Shown in pieces: positions 48,056 to 58,303 of a stretch of 64,000 nucleotides of DNA. The translations under genes were made by a program, and so were the position numbers. Each line of letters opens with the position of its first letter. Positions within the stretch are counted from its first letter, which is position 1. The notes beneath the pieces were generated by a model. It made no database searches, had not been told where the DNA came from, and saw only the letters and a program-made list of their open reading frames with translations. The stretch is from Veillonella sp. VA137 (GTDB lineage Bacteria > Bacillota > Negativicutes > Veillonellales > Veillonellaceae): assembly GCF_003992015.1 (NCBI RefSeq), contig NZ_RQVK01000001.1:210564-274563 (forward strand), in the 5' to 3' direction.

Positions 48056-48320
48056 AAAAACAGGGCTTTTTTAACACTTTAACACCACTTAGCACCCATT
48101 TTTATCGTATTTTTCCCACATATAGTATAAATTACTTCCCATGGGAAATACCACCTACTACATATATACACTAAAAATGTTAGTTTTCTTCAATTTCTAT
48201 AGTAATTATGCATAAAAATAGGGTTGCTATACTAAATTGGCATAATAAAACCGCAGTAAAAGTGTCCTCTTACTACGGTTTTACTATAAAGACAATCGAA
48301 TCCATTTCCTACTAGCAAAA
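48056..48320. other. Intergenic region with terminator of the FecCD-type transporter operon
   Basis: No gene. A hairpin at about 48248-48285 (AAACCGCAGTAAAAG / CTTACTACGGTTT with a mismatch) can end the binding-protein operon on the minus strand. A 12-bp palindrome TTCCCATGGGAA lies near 48133. Confidence 0.65.
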
Positions 48321-49376
48321 CTATTGTGGACCTTCTCCAGCAATAATCCGTTCTGCCTCTGTAGTAGACAACTCATAATGCATGAAGTGTTTATAGAAAT
48401 CTTGTGTTTCTTTCACTAAATTAATATCTCCAAATAATTGTGGTTGGATGATTTGACCAGCCCACAAGATTTGCAATGCTGATTCAGCACTGTATCGATC
48501 CCACTTGAATGTTCCTACAGGGTTACTATATACACGACCCATTTGAACTGCTTTAATACCACTCCATTGTGGGTCATTCATAATTTTTTCAATGGCTGCT
48601 TTGGAGTTCACATCACCTACGATGATAATATCTGGGTTAGCTTTGATGATTTCTTCCATGGTCAATGTAAGCCCTCGACCTTTTTGTTCGATCGCATTAA
48701 TCCCCCCGGCATAGTGAATCCATTCATCAATAATTGTTTTAGTACCATCTACTTTTAGTAAATTTTCACCTGTCGCAATATGCATCACTCTTGGACGTTC
48801 TGCATCAGTTAAACCTTTCGTTTTTTCTTCTGCTAAAGCAATATTTTTATCTAAATACGCATTGTAACTCTTAGCAATCTCTACCGCATTGCCACCAAGA
48901 ATATCGGCAGTCATAGATACTACATTGCGAAGTCCTTTATAGTCCGTAAACTCCATGTGCACTGCTGTAAAGCCACCTTGACGGACTTGTTCTGCTTGTT
49001 TTTTACTATTTACAATAATCACTTGTGGTGATACTTTTTGTAATTCTTCTAATTGTAAATCAAAGCCAAAACGATCTGGTGCAGCAATATTTTTAATATT
49101 TGGATAAATATGTGAAAACCAAGGTAATGTTTGTACATATTGTGTGGTGGCAACTAATTTATCTGCCCCACCTAGCATCAACATAACTTGATTATTCGCT
49201 GGCCATAAGTCAGCAATCCGTTCCACATGTGTTGGTAATTGAACTTGGGTACCACCAATATCGGTGATAGTATGTACTTCTTGCGTTGCTCCTTTTGATG
49301 CATTTTCTGTACCACAACCAGCTAACAAGCCGATGGAAATCAACAATGCAAAGAGCATAGTAATAATTCGTTTCAT
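48321..49376 (-). CDS. Iron/siderophore-type ABC substrate-binding lipoprotein, copy 1
   Basis: 351 aa. Lipobox LAGC near residue 21, then a TroA/FecB-like fold (MLGGADKLVATTQY, LEELQKVSPQVIIV, EEIIKANPDIIIVGD). Close paralogue of the gene just upstream; they share the C-terminal block WDRYSAESALQILWAGQIIQ almost unchanged. The ligand may be a metal chelate, corrinoid or haem. Last gene of the permease-ATPase-binding-protein operon, 61 bp after copy 2. Confidence 0.88.
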   Translation of the reverse strand: MKRIITMLFALLISIGLLAGCGTENASKGATQEVHTITDIGGTQVQLPTHVERIADLWPANNQVMLMLGGADKLVATTQYVQTLPWFSHIYPNIKNIAAPDRFGFDLQLEELQKVSPQVIIVNSKKQAEQVRQGGFTAVHMEFTDYKGLRNVVSMTADILGGNAVEIAKSYNAYLDKNIALAEEKTKGLTDAERPRVMHIATGENLLKVDGTKTIIDEWIHYAGGINAIEQKGRGLTLTMEEIIKANPDIIIVGDVNSKAAIEKIMNDPQWSGIKAVQMGRVYSNPVGTFKWDRYSAESALQILWAGQIIQPQLFGDINLVKETQDFYKHFMHYELSTTEAERIIAGEGPQ

Positions 49377-49437
49377 AACGTCTCCTAACTAGCTTCCATA
49401 CACAAACTAACTACTTCAAAATCATGTGTCTATACAT

Positions 49438-50493
49438 TTAATTTGCAGGACTTTCACCATGGATAATACGTTCTGCATCATCACCAGATAAATCAAAATG
49501 TAAGAAATCTTTATAAAACTTTTGTGTTTCTTTCACTAGGTTAATATCCGCAAATAATTGTGGTTGAATGATTTGGCCTGCCCATAAGATTTGTAATGCC
49601 GCTTCAGCACTATACCGATCCCAGTTGAAAGTTCCTACAGGATTGCGGTATACACGATGATTTCTAACAGCTTTTAAGCTTGCCCATTGTGGATCATTCA
49701 TCATTTGGTCAATACCTTTTTGCGCTTGTGTACCACCGATGATGATAATATCTGGATCTGCTTTGATGATTTCTTCTATGGTCACTACGATTTGTGGACC
49801 TGCTGCTGTAATGGCATTCTTGCCACCTGCATAACGAATCCATTCATTGATAATCGTTTTGTCTCCATCTACTTTTAATAAATTATCTCCACCTACGATA
49901 TGCAACACGGTTGGACGTTCCGCATCGCTAAGATGTTTCGTTTTTTCTTCCGCTAATTTCACATTACCATCTAAATAGGCTAGATACTGTTTGCTAATGT
50001 CGATGGCTTTACCACCTAATACCTCGGCTGTAATAGCCACTGTTTTGCGCAATCCTTCATAGTCTGTAAAATTCACACGTACTGCTGGAAGACCTGCTTT
50101 GCAAGCCATTTCAATTTGGTTCTTATTGCTAGCCAATACCACCTGTGGATTTAATTTTTGAATTTCCTCCATTTGCACGTCTGTACCTTTTACCGGCGCT
50201 GGAATCTCTTTAATTCTAGGATATACTTTTACAAACCACGGCAATCCTTGTACATTTTTTGTAGTAGATACTAATGTATCTGCGCCCCCTAACATCAATA
50301 CTACTTGGTTATTAGCATGCCATAAATCTGCTACTTGTTTGATATCTTTTGGAATCGTCACTTCCATTCCATCAATATCTGTGACAACCCTCGTAGAAGA
50401 TGTATTCCCTTGGGATGCATTTTCTGTGCCACAACCAGCCAACATACAAATGGCGGTAAATAAGGCTAATAACAATACTACAATACGCTTCAT
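49438..50493 (-). CDS. Iron/siderophore-type ABC substrate-binding lipoprotein, copy 2
   Basis: 351 aa from the ATG at 50493, which has GGGGAG 6 nt upstream and overlaps the ATPase stop (ATGA). Lipobox LAGC, then the same TroA/FecB fold as copy 1 (MLGGADTLVSTTKN, MEEIQKLNPQVVLA, EEIIKADPDIIIIG). The two differ most in the N-terminal lobe (for example DRFGFDLQLEE against VKGTDVQMEE), so they may take different ligands. The longer reading to 50532 enters the ATPase gene. Confidence 0.88.
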   Translation of the reverse strand: MKRIVVLLLALFTAICMLAGCGTENASQGNTSSTRVVTDIDGMEVTIPKDIKQVADLWHANNQVVLMLGGADTLVSTTKNVQGLPWFVKVYPRIKEIPAPVKGTDVQMEEIQKLNPQVVLASNKNQIEMACKAGLPAVRVNFTDYEGLRKTVAITAEVLGGKAIDISKQYLAYLDGNVKLAEEKTKHLSDAERPTVLHIVGGDNLLKVDGDKTIINEWIRYAGGKNAITAAGPQIVVTIEEIIKADPDIIIIGGTQAQKGIDQMMNDPQWASLKAVRNHRVYRNPVGTFNWDRYSAEAALQILWAGQIIQPQLFADINLVKETQKFYKDFLHFDLSGDDAERIIHGESPAN

Positions 50494-51296
50494 AAAATCT
50501 CCCCTTTCTGACCTAACTGTGGGATTACGCAAACTGTGCGCTGTACCGTTTCGCTATAAAACAAACTAAGCTTCGTCCGGTAAATTCTCTCCAATACTTC
50601 CACAGTTACATCACTGACAGAATCGTAAAAATCTATTGTTCCACCACGACATAAACCGACACGGCTATTCAATAATAAAGCCTGTTCCGGTACATGCGTA
50701 GTAAAAATAATAGCGTACCCTTGTGTTCGCAATTGCTCTATCGTTTCTAGAACAATCACTTGATTGCGTATATCTAATGCAGATGTTGGTTCATCCATCA
50801 ATAATAATCTCGTATCTTGCAATAAGGCACGTCCAATGGCTACTAATTGTCGCTGCCCGCCACTTAAATCGCGACACGGTTTATCTCGTAATTCTGTAAT
50901 TCCCAGCATCTCTAGTATGTTATCCGTTTTTTGGAATTCTTCTTTTCCTGGCGAAGAAAACATCCCCGTTCGTAATGTCGCTCCAAAGGATATATAATCT
51001 CGTACCGTATAGGCTATATCTGCACCTATAATCTGTGGTACAAAAGCAATTAACTTCGCTCGTTCTTGAATAGACACACTCCCTAAATCTACACCATTGC
51101 AATATATATGTCCTGATTGCACCTGCTGAAAGCACATCAAGCAACTAAGCAACGTAGATTTACCTACGCCATTACGCCCTAATAAAGCTAAGGTATCTCC
51201 AGCTTTCACAGAGAATGATAAGTCCGTAAAAATATTAGGCTCACACTTGCCATAGGAAAAAGAGATAGAATCTACTGAAAGTTCAAAGGAATCCAT
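50490..51296 (-). CDS. ABC transporter ATPase, FecE/BtuD type
   Basis: 268 aa. Walker A GRNGVGKSTLLSCL, signature DLSGGQRQLVAIGRAL and Walker B LLLMDEPTSALD are intact. Powers the FecCD-like permease encoded just upstream; start and permease stop overlap (TAATG). Confidence 0.93.
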   Translation of the reverse strand: MDSFELSVDSISFSYGKCEPNIFTDLSFSVKAGDTLALLGRNGVGKSTLLSCLMCFQQVQSGHIYCNGVDLGSVSIQERAKLIAFVPQIIGADIAYTVRDYISFGATLRTGMFSSPGKEEFQKTDNILEMLGITELRDKPCRDLSGGQRQLVAIGRALLQDTRLLLMDEPTSALDIRNQVIVLETIEQLRTQGYAIIFTTHVPEQALLLNSRVGLCRGGTIDFYDSVSDVTVEVLERIYRTKLSLFYSETVQRTVCVIPQLGQKGEIL

Positions 51297-52300
51297 TAGA
51301 AATACCTCCGTTGTTTATACAACACCCACGCAAAGAATGGCGTTCCAATGAACCCACAGAGTATTCCTAGTGGAATCTCTGCTGTTGTTAACGCCCTAGC
51401 AAATAAATCTGCTACCATCAAAAAGGAAGCACTAACTACAATCGTAGCGGGAATCAATTTTTTATGGTCATGTCCCACTAACATACGTGATAAATGTGGT
51501 ATCACAAGACCTACCCAACCAATGGTACCGCTCAAACATACAGCTGCTGAAGTTAGCAACGTGGAGATTCCTATGATAACTATACGTTCTCTCTGTACAT
51601 TGACACCTAAACTTTGTGCTTCTTGATCGGACAAGGATAAAATATTTAAGCGCCACCGCAAGGCTATGATTGCTATTGTTCCTATAACAATAATCGGTAA
51701 TACATACAACAAATTATCCCATGTGACTTTTGCTAAGCTACCTAATTGCCAATACACAATATCTTGAAGTTCTGTATCTGGATCTGCAATGTATTTCAGC
51801 AGTCCAATAATAGCTGCCATAAATCCAGACACAATGATGCCACATAAAACAAGAACAATCCTAGATTGGTTTTGAATCAATCTAGGTAATAATAATGTGA
51901 GGCATACCGCTACAATCCCACCAATAAAAGCACACAGGGCTACCCCATATAATGACAAATGTAATAAGATACCTAAACAGGCTCCTACACTAGCACCGTG
52001 TGAAACACCTAATAAATCTGGTGACACTAAATCATTGCGAAAAACTCCTTGATAGGCTGTTCCCGATACAGCTAACGCAACGCCTACCAAAATAGCACCA
52101 AGTACACGAGGCAATCGAATCTCCATAACTACATTGTACATCGACGTATCCCAGGTGATGGGTAGTACTAAAAATTTAGACAGTAATATGTTCCACACTT
52201 CATGAACAGGAATAAAAAAGCGTCCCATCACTAAGGACAGCAAAAAAATTCCGGCACATACAAGGACGGATATCATCATAGCCCGTTTATAATGATACAT
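51296..52300 (-). CDS. ABC transporter permease, FecCD/BtuC type
   Basis: 334 aa, about ten membrane segments. IRLPRVLGAILVGVALAVSGTAYQGVFRNDL (parts RLPRVLGAILVGVALA and GTAYQGVFRNDL) and DLLGVSHGASVGA are the BtuC/FhuB landmarks. I chose the ATG at 52300 because GGGAGG lies 7 nt upstream and the promoter lies beyond it. The longer reading adds a non-homologous stretch over the promoter. Confidence 0.93.
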   Translation of the reverse strand: MYHYKRAMMISVLVCAGIFLLSLVMGRFFIPVHEVWNILLSKFLVLPITWDTSMYNVVMEIRLPRVLGAILVGVALAVSGTAYQGVFRNDLVSPDLLGVSHGASVGACLGILLHLSLYGVALCAFIGGIVAVCLTLLLPRLIQNQSRIVLVLCGIIVSGFMAAIIGLLKYIADPDTELQDIVYWQLGSLAKVTWDNLLYVLPIIVIGTIAIIALRWRLNILSLSDQEAQSLGVNVQRERIVIIGISTLLTSAAVCLSGTIGWVGLVIPHLSRMLVGHDHKKLIPATIVVSASFLMVADLFARALTTAEIPLGILCGFIGTPFFAWVLYKQRRYF

Positions 52301-52336
52301 AATAATCCTCCCATTCTCAGTTACACTTATACACTT

Positions 52337-52365
52337 ACTATAGATAGTTATTTCAAAATTTGCAA
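52337..52365 (-). promoter_or_regulatory. Promoter of the FecCD-type transporter operon
   Basis: The -35 is TTGCAA (52365-52360), then 17 bp, then TATAGT (52342-52337). The start is about 30 nt before the ATG. No clear Fur box overlaps it. Confidence 0.7.
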
Positions 52366-52399
52366 GAAGTTTTTTTACAGATTGAAAACTTTCATAATA

Positions 52400-52440
52400 A
52401 AAAAAGCTGTAATGAAAGTTTCCTTTCACTACAGCTTATA
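52400..52440 (-). terminator. Terminator of nhaA
   Basis: AAGCTGTA...TGAAAG pairs with CTTTCA...TACAGCTT with one mismatch around a 4-nt loop. On the minus strand seven T follow. Confidence 0.9.
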
Positions 52441-52470
52441 TAGAGCCTCTACTCTCTATGAAGTATGCAA

Positions 52471-53655
52471 TTAAATATGTTGTCCTTTGATCATATCGTA
52501 TTCAGACACACTCACTTGTTGTTTTCGTCCAGCAATTCGTAATACTGTATATCCCAAGATACCAGATACGATGGAGCCTACAAAGATACCAACTTTTGCC
52601 ATTTCTTGGGCTTCTCCTGGAGGGAAGGCTAACAAGGATACGAACAAGCTCATGGTAAATCCAATACCACAGCAAAGAGCAATACCATACACATGCGTCC
52701 AATTAGTTTGAGCTGGCATTTCTACTAGTTTAGATTTTACTAGCAAAAATAAGGTACCAAATACACCTACTTGTTTACCTAATACTAAGCCTACTGCTAC
52801 ACCTAATACAACTGGATGAGCAAAGCTTTCTAAGGTAAATCCATGGAAGGATACCCCTGCATTGGCAAATCCAAAAATTGGAATAATCAAGTATGTAACC
52901 CAGTTACTTAATGTGTGCTCCCATTCCGATAAAGGAGATACATGACGTCCATCACGTATGCCATGGTATGGAATGAAAGCCGCTAGAATAACGCCTGCTA
53001 AGGTAGCATGTAGTCCTGACTTAAACACACAGAACCAAAGGCCAAATCCTAATGCTAAATACGGAATTGGTCTCGTATAGTTCATACGGTTTACGTATTG
53101 TAACATGAACACGATGATTGCTGCTACGAATAAGTAAAAGAAGTTTAACTCTGCTGTATAGAAAAAAGCAATGATAACAATAGCCATCAAGTCATCCATA
53201 ACAGCCAAGGTAGTTAAAAATACTTTCATTGCAATGGGTACTCGATCACCTAAGAGTGAAACGATACCGATGGCAAAGGCAATGTCTGTAGCTGTTGGAA
53301 TCCCCCAACCATGAATATATTCTGGATGATAACCGACAATGAAATAATAAATCAACGCTGGCATTAAAAGGCCAAAAAATGCTGCAATACCAGGCAAAAA
53401 TCGTTTTGCATTGGTATTCAATTCCCCTGCAATCATTTCCCGTTTTACTTCAAGGCCTACAAATAAAAAGAAGACCGCCATGGCCACGTCATTAATCCAT
53501 AATTCAATGGACAATGGTCCTAATTTAGCATGAAGCAAAGAGTGGTACAAACTTTCTACTGGAGAGTTTGCCAATAGCACTCCTACCACAGCAGCTACAA
53601 AGAGTAGTACGCCCCCTGCTGATGGTGATGTAAAAAAAGATACAATTCGATTCAT
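52471..53655 (-). CDS. nhaA: Na+/H+ antiporter NhaA
   Basis: 394 aa, about 12 membrane segments. The functional Asp pair is in LAVMDDLMAIVIIAFFY, and VGLEVKREMIAGEL and IPTATDIAFAIGI are NhaA-specific. It trades external protons for internal sodium. Monocistronic. Confidence 0.96.
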   Translation of the reverse strand: MNRIVSFFTSPSAGGVLLFVAAVVGVLLANSPVESLYHSLLHAKLGPLSIELWINDVAMAVFFLFVGLEVKREMIAGELNTNAKRFLPGIAAFFGLLMPALIYYFIVGYHPEYIHGWGIPTATDIAFAIGIVSLLGDRVPIAMKVFLTTLAVMDDLMAIVIIAFFYTAELNFFYLFVAAIIVFMLQYVNRMNYTRPIPYLALGFGLWFCVFKSGLHATLAGVILAAFIPYHGIRDGRHVSPLSEWEHTLSNWVTYLIIPIFGFANAGVSFHGFTLESFAHPVVLGVAVGLVLGKQVGVFGTLFLLVKSKLVEMPAQTNWTHVYGIALCCGIGFTMSLFVSLLAFPPGEAQEMAKVGIFVGSIVSGILGYTVLRIAGRKQQVSVSEYDMIKGQHI

Positions 53656-53722
53656 ACAATTACCCCTCTACTATGTAATATATATCATTAAATAACTAAA
53701 ATATTCTTTTGTTATTATATCA

Positions 53723-55024
53723 CTAATTATATTCTTTATCTATCGATTTTTTTCTATATTGCGCATGTATACAAAATCCAACACTCGATTCGCCGATGTC
53801 CTTACGATACTGTTGTCCCTCAAAGTCAATCATGGACACACGTTCATAAGCATGTTCTAAGGATTGTTCCAATGTATTCCCCAATCCTACAACACCTAAT
53901 ACACGACCACCTTGCGTTACATAGTGATCTGCTTCATATGTTGTACCAGAGTGAAATACCATTGATACAGTATCCATAGTATGAATATCTCCTGTGATTC
54001 TTTGACCTGTCAAGTTCTGCTGTGGATATCCTTTGGATGCTAAGATAACACAGGAAGCGTATTGTTTGGACCATTCCAAGGATATCCCCTCTAATTGTCC
54101 CGTAGCTGTGGCATACATGATGACTCCTAAATCACTCTGCAATAATGGCAATATCACTTGTGTTTCTGGATCTCCGAAGCGAGCATTGAACTCTACTACT
54201 TTCGGTCCTTCCTCGGTAAGCATTAGACCTGTATACAAACACCCTACATAAGGATTACCTTCTTCTGCCATGGCTTTCACGATAGGTTTTACTATGGTGT
54301 CCACAATATTTTGCTCCAATTTAATATCCAATTCTGGTACTGGTGCATAGGCTCCCATTCCACCCGTATTAGGGCCTTCATCATAGTCTAACAATCGTTT
54401 ATGATCCCTTGCTCCTATCATAGGCAAGACGTGAGTGCCGTCCACAAAGGACAAAAAAGATAGCTCCTGTCCTTGCATATATTCCTCAATCACAACGCTT
54501 TCTTCCGAACTACTCAGCATCTCTTCCAACACTTGTTCTGCTTCTGTGAAAGTCTCGCAAATGGTCACACCTTTACCACCCCAGAGGCCATCCCTCTTTA
54601 ATACAATGGGTACACCCCATTGACGAATAATGCTGTTTCCTGTTTCTACATCTTGGCAAACCTCATACTTTGCCGTAGGAATCTTATATCGACGCATTAC
54701 ATCCTTCGCAAACGACTTAGACCCTTCTAATCGAGACGCCTGCTGAGATGGTCCAAATACAGGAATCCCCTCTGCTCGGATCGCATCACTAAGTCCCTCG
54801 ACAAGTGGCAATTCAGGCCCTATAACAACCAAATCAATCTTATAGTCCAATAACCAAGCTAATAAGATGTCTCGGTTCTTCCAATCTAGGTTGACTACAG
54901 TGGCTATGGAAGTCATTCCTGCATTGCCTGGCACTACATAGACGTCTGTTACAGATGGGCTATGATTCAATTTCCAAGCTAATGCGTGTTCACGACCACC
55001 ATTGCCAATAATACATACTTTCAT
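53723..55024 (-). CDS. purD: Phosphoribosylamine-glycine ligase PurD
   Basis: 433 aa, ATP-grasp enzyme for the second step of purine synthesis. GNGGREHALAWKL at the N-terminus, GGKGVTI, and NTGGMGAYAPVP are signatures; VEFNARFGDPETQ is the metal-site region. Last gene of purF-purM-purN-purD. GAGAGG precedes the ATG. Confidence 0.97.
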   Translation of the reverse strand: MKVCIIGNGGREHALAWKLNHSPSVTDVYVVPGNAGMTSIATVVNLDWKNRDILLAWLLDYKIDLVVIGPELPLVEGLSDAIRAEGIPVFGPSQQASRLEGSKSFAKDVMRRYKIPTAKYEVCQDVETGNSIIRQWGVPIVLKRDGLWGGKGVTICETFTEAEQVLEEMLSSSEESVVIEEYMQGQELSFLSFVDGTHVLPMIGARDHKRLLDYDEGPNTGGMGAYAPVPELDIKLEQNIVDTIVKPIVKAMAEEGNPYVGCLYTGLMLTEEGPKVVEFNARFGDPETQVILPLLQSDLGVIMYATATGQLEGISLEWSKQYASCVILASKGYPQQNLTGQRITGDIHTMDTVSMVFHSGTTYEADHYVTQGGRVLGVVGLGNTLEQSLEHAYERVSMIDFEGQQYRKDIGESSVGFCIHAQYRKKSIDKEYN

Positions 55025-55043
55025 AGATACCTCTCAATATAAA

Positions 55044-55667
55044 CTATTTTATAATAGCTTGTTTCTTAATGACAACACGAGATCCCAGTATATTCAAGGC
55101 ATCCTCGCAAAATAAACGCACCGCCTCTGGGTAGATGCGATGCTCTTCATGCAAGATTCGTGTTGATAAAGTATCCACCGTGTCATCTTCATAGACAGGT
55201 ACCACCGCCTGCGCAATGATAGGACCCGTATCCATGCCTTCATCCACAAAATGAACGGTACATCCTGTGTATTTTACGCCTTTTAGTAAGGCTTGCTTCT
55301 GTGCCTGTAAGCCTGTAAAGGCTGGCAATAAGGAGGGATGTATGTTCAAGATATTTCCTCTGTACGCTTGCACAAATGTAGGTGGTAATATACGCATATA
55401 CCCAGCTAACAAGATGCCCTCCACTTCATATTCTTGTAACAAATCTAGCATAGCTTGTGTCCAGGCTGCTTCAGTACCATAGTTGGCAGGATCTACTATG
55501 TGTACAGGAATGTGCCAAGCACGTCCCTTCTCCACAATGCCCACATGGGGTCTATCACTAATGATAAAAACTATTTCACCATTTATATGCCCCGCTTCTA
55601 TGGCCTTATAGATGGCTTCTCCATTAGACCCTCTGCCACTGCCAAATAGAGCCAATCGTTTACCCAT
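55044..55667 (-). CDS. purN: Phosphoribosylglycinamide formyltransferase PurN
   Basis: 207 aa. The catalytic Asn-His-Asp set is in NIHPSLLPAF, with H in VHFVDEGMDTGPII and GRGSN at the N-terminus. It adds a formyl group from 10-formyl-THF. GTGAGG lies 7 nt before the ATG at 55667, which overlaps the purM stop by 8 bp. A reading from 55682 is less likely. Confidence 0.95.
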   Translation of the reverse strand: MGKRLALFGSGRGSNGEAIYKAIEAGHINGEIVFIISDRPHVGIVEKGRAWHIPVHIVDPANYGTEAAWTQAMLDLLQEYEVEGILLAGYMRILPPTFVQAYRGNILNIHPSLLPAFTGLQAQKQALLKGVKYTGCTVHFVDEGMDTGPIIAQAVVPVYEDDTVDTLSTRILHEEHRIYPEAVRLFCEDALNILGSRVVIKKQAIIK

Positions 55668-56721
55668 GGAATGCCTCACCAAGAATCGTCACATCTCCCT
55701 GCCCTTCTGTAACAAGTCCAATGGAGTACACCACTTCCCCTTGCTCTTGCAACACTTCTACGACTCGTTCTACTAACTCTGGCTTCACTACTAGCACCAT
55801 ACCTATGCCCATATTGAAAGTATGATACATTTCTCTCGTTTCCACATGTCCCCATTCTTGTAATAGCTTAAAAATAGGTGGTACTGGCCAGGCATCACTA
55901 TGAATAGTGACAGATAACCCTTTTGGTAATATGCGAGGAATATTGTCGTAGAAAGATCCTCCTGTTATATGAGCCATCCCCTTCACTAACTGTTCTTTCA
56001 GTAGTGATAGAATAGGTTTTACATACAGTTTCGTTGGTGTCAACACTTCTTCTCCAATGGTACGACCTAACTCGTCTACGTAGGTATCCAATGGCATTTG
56101 TTGTTTTTCTAAGATAATATGGCGTACTAAGGAAAACCCATTGGAGTGCAACCCTGATGAAGGTAAACCTAGCACCATATCCCCTACCTCGATAGAGGCT
56201 CCTGTAATGATTTGGTCCTTGTCTACAATCCCTACGGCAAAGCCAGCTAAATCATAATTACCATCACCGTAGAAACTAGACATTTCCGATGCTTCTCCAC
56301 CGATTAAGGCACATCCGCATTCTTCACAAGCTTCGCCGATACCATCAATGATGCTTTCAATATGGTCATGCTCCAATTTGCCTACTGCAATATAGTCTAG
56401 GAAAAATAAAGGAGTCGCTCCCTGTGCTACCACATCATTCACACTCATAGCCACACAATCTTGACCAATCTGATGGTGCTCATTCATCAGGACGGCAAAG
56501 CGAATTTTCGTACCCACCCCATCCGTACTGGATACAAGAATAGGTTCTTTCATGCTATGTCCCGCTAAGGAATAGAGCCCACTAAAACCGCCTAAAGAGC
56601 CTAGTACACCCGGTGTATAGGTGCGTTCCACACGGTGTTTAATCTTTTGAATGAGCTGGTTCCCCGCTTCCACATCCACACCAGCATCTAAATAGGTAAC
56701 AGGTGTATTATCGACAGACAT
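55660..56721 (-). CDS. purM: Phosphoribosylformylglycinamidine cyclo-ligase PurM
   Basis: 353 aa. TYLDAGVDVEAGNQLIQKIK, STDGVGTKIRFA, SMNVNDV-like SVNDVVAQGA and GLPSSGLHSNGFSLVR are PurM landmarks. It makes AIR. GGGAGG precedes the ATG at 56721, which overlaps purF; a reading from 56745 lacks this ribosome site. Confidence 0.96.
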   Translation of the reverse strand: MSVDNTPVTYLDAGVDVEAGNQLIQKIKHRVERTYTPGVLGSLGGFSGLYSLAGHSMKEPILVSSTDGVGTKIRFAVLMNEHHQIGQDCVAMSVNDVVAQGATPLFFLDYIAVGKLEHDHIESIIDGIGEACEECGCALIGGEASEMSSFYGDGNYDLAGFAVGIVDKDQIITGASIEVGDMVLGLPSSGLHSNGFSLVRHIILEKQQMPLDTYVDELGRTIGEEVLTPTKLYVKPILSLLKEQLVKGMAHITGGSFYDNIPRILPKGLSVTIHSDAWPVPPIFKLLQEWGHVETREMYHTFNMGIGMVLVVKPELVERVVEVLQEQGEVVYSIGLVTEGQGDVTILGEAFHG

Positions 56722-58204
56722 AAGTACCTCCCTTGGTATACTCATCCCCTACAGGACTGGGATAGTCTCCAGTAAAACAAGCTACACACAAATGTTGTGC
56801 TTCTAATTGTTTCATAGACTGCATCAACCCTTCATGAGACAGATAATATAAACGATCCACGCCAATGTATTGGCGGATTTCTTCTATGGAATATCGATGA
56901 GCTAACAAATCCTTTGCATCGGATGTATCGATACCAAAATAGCAAGGATACCGAACTGGTTCAGAAGTTAAGCACAAATATACTTCTTTCGCTCCCGCTT
57001 GTCGCAAGATGGAAACGATATGTCGACTTGTGGTACCTCGTACAATGGAGTCATCGATGAGAACAATGCGCTTACCTTGCACCACATCAGAAACAACGCT
57101 AAACTTTCTACGCACCGCTTCCTCTCGGCTGATTTTGTTGGGTTCTATGAAAGTCCGCAACACCTTCGGATTGCGCACTAATCCTTCCCTATAGGGTATA
57201 CCAGATTCCTCTGCATATCCCTGTGCAGACAAAGTTCCTGAATTAGGTATGGGCATAACAATATCTGCTTCATACTGTACTTCTTTTGCCAACTGACGCC
57301 CCATCGCCACCCTTACTTCTGATACACTTTGCCCATCGATAACACTGGTAGGATGTGCAAAATAAATATATTCAAAGACACAGGTATGTTGTTCTATCTG
57401 AGTATATACGTCCTGTTGTTTGTCACTAAGGACCGCCCTATCAGTCACATCCTCGCTGGCTGTCCTATCCTCTAATAGATCCGCTTTTATGATAGGTATA
57501 CTACGTAGTCCTGTGGCATCTATGACAAGCATTTCACCAGGTTTCACATCACGCAGCAAAGTCCCTTCTATAGCCTCGATAGCACAACTTTCAGAAGCAA
57601 GTGCATATCCATGGTTCATATCCCCTACACATAGCGGTCGATATCCATGAGGATCTCGTACACCTATCAGCATCTCATTGGTGACAATTGTCAACGAAAA
57701 GGCGCCTTCCAATCGTTCACAGGCTTGTTGCACCGCTTCTATCATGGTTTGTGTCTGACAGCGCGCAATTAGATGTACAATGACCTCCGAATCCATTGTG
57801 GTCGTAAACACACAACCTTGTGATTCTAACTCACAACGCAATGCTATAGCATTCGTCAAATTGCCATTATGAGCCACTGCAAAAGCACCCCACTGCGCTT
57901 CCCCCACAATAGGTTGTATATCACAAGGATTCTCTATACCTGTGGTAGAATACCGCACATGTCCAATCCCTATATAACCTTCTAAGCTAGAAACATCCTG
58001 TAAGGCCTCTTTTACGAGCCCAGGCCCTTTCACTATATCTATCTGTGATTCATGAACTACAGCGATACCAGCCCCCTCTTGCCCACGGTGCTGTAACGCC
58101 ATAAGACCTTCATATATAGTTGTCCCTGCCGGCAAAGAAGTATCATAGAGTCCAAAGACCCCACACTCCTCATACCAAGTATCTAACACACCATCATATT
58201 TCAT
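56708..58204 (-). CDS. purF: Amidophosphoribosyltransferase PurF, Fe-S (Bacillus) type
   Basis: 498 aa. The catalytic Cys follows a short propeptide (WYEECGVFGLYD), and the PRPP site is VLIDDSIVRGTTS. Extra Cys (CVFEYIYFAHP, YPCYFGID, LCVACFTGDYP) match the [4Fe-4S] ligands of the B. subtilis type, so oxygen sensitivity is expected. First committed step of purine synthesis. AGGGGG lies 5 nt before the ATG. Confidence 0.96.
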   Translation of the reverse strand: MKYDGVLDTWYEECGVFGLYDTSLPAGTTIYEGLMALQHRGQEGAGIAVVHESQIDIVKGPGLVKEALQDVSSLEGYIGIGHVRYSTTGIENPCDIQPIVGEAQWGAFAVAHNGNLTNAIALRCELESQGCVFTTTMDSEVIVHLIARCQTQTMIEAVQQACERLEGAFSLTIVTNEMLIGVRDPHGYRPLCVGDMNHGYALASESCAIEAIEGTLLRDVKPGEMLVIDATGLRSIPIIKADLLEDRTASEDVTDRAVLSDKQQDVYTQIEQHTCVFEYIYFAHPTSVIDGQSVSEVRVAMGRQLAKEVQYEADIVMPIPNSGTLSAQGYAEESGIPYREGLVRNPKVLRTFIEPNKISREEAVRRKFSVVSDVVQGKRIVLIDDSIVRGTTSRHIVSILRQAGAKEVYLCLTSEPVRYPCYFGIDTSDAKDLLAHRYSIEEIRQYIGVDRLYYLSHEGLMQSMKQLEAQHLCVACFTGDYPSPVGDEYTKGGTYVCR

Positions 58205-58274
58205 TATGCCCCCTAGAGTCATACCCTACTCATATCGTGCACACTGACAAATTGTTAAATGTCATATTATCTTT

Positions 58275-58303
58275 ATTATAACTTGCTACACAGCTATCTT
58301 CAA
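58275..58303 (-). promoter_or_regulatory. Promoter of the purFMND operon
   Basis: The -35 is TTGAAG (58303-58298), then 17 bp, then a perfect TATAAT (58280-58275). No purine riboswitch lies between it and the purF ATG. Confidence 0.8.
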
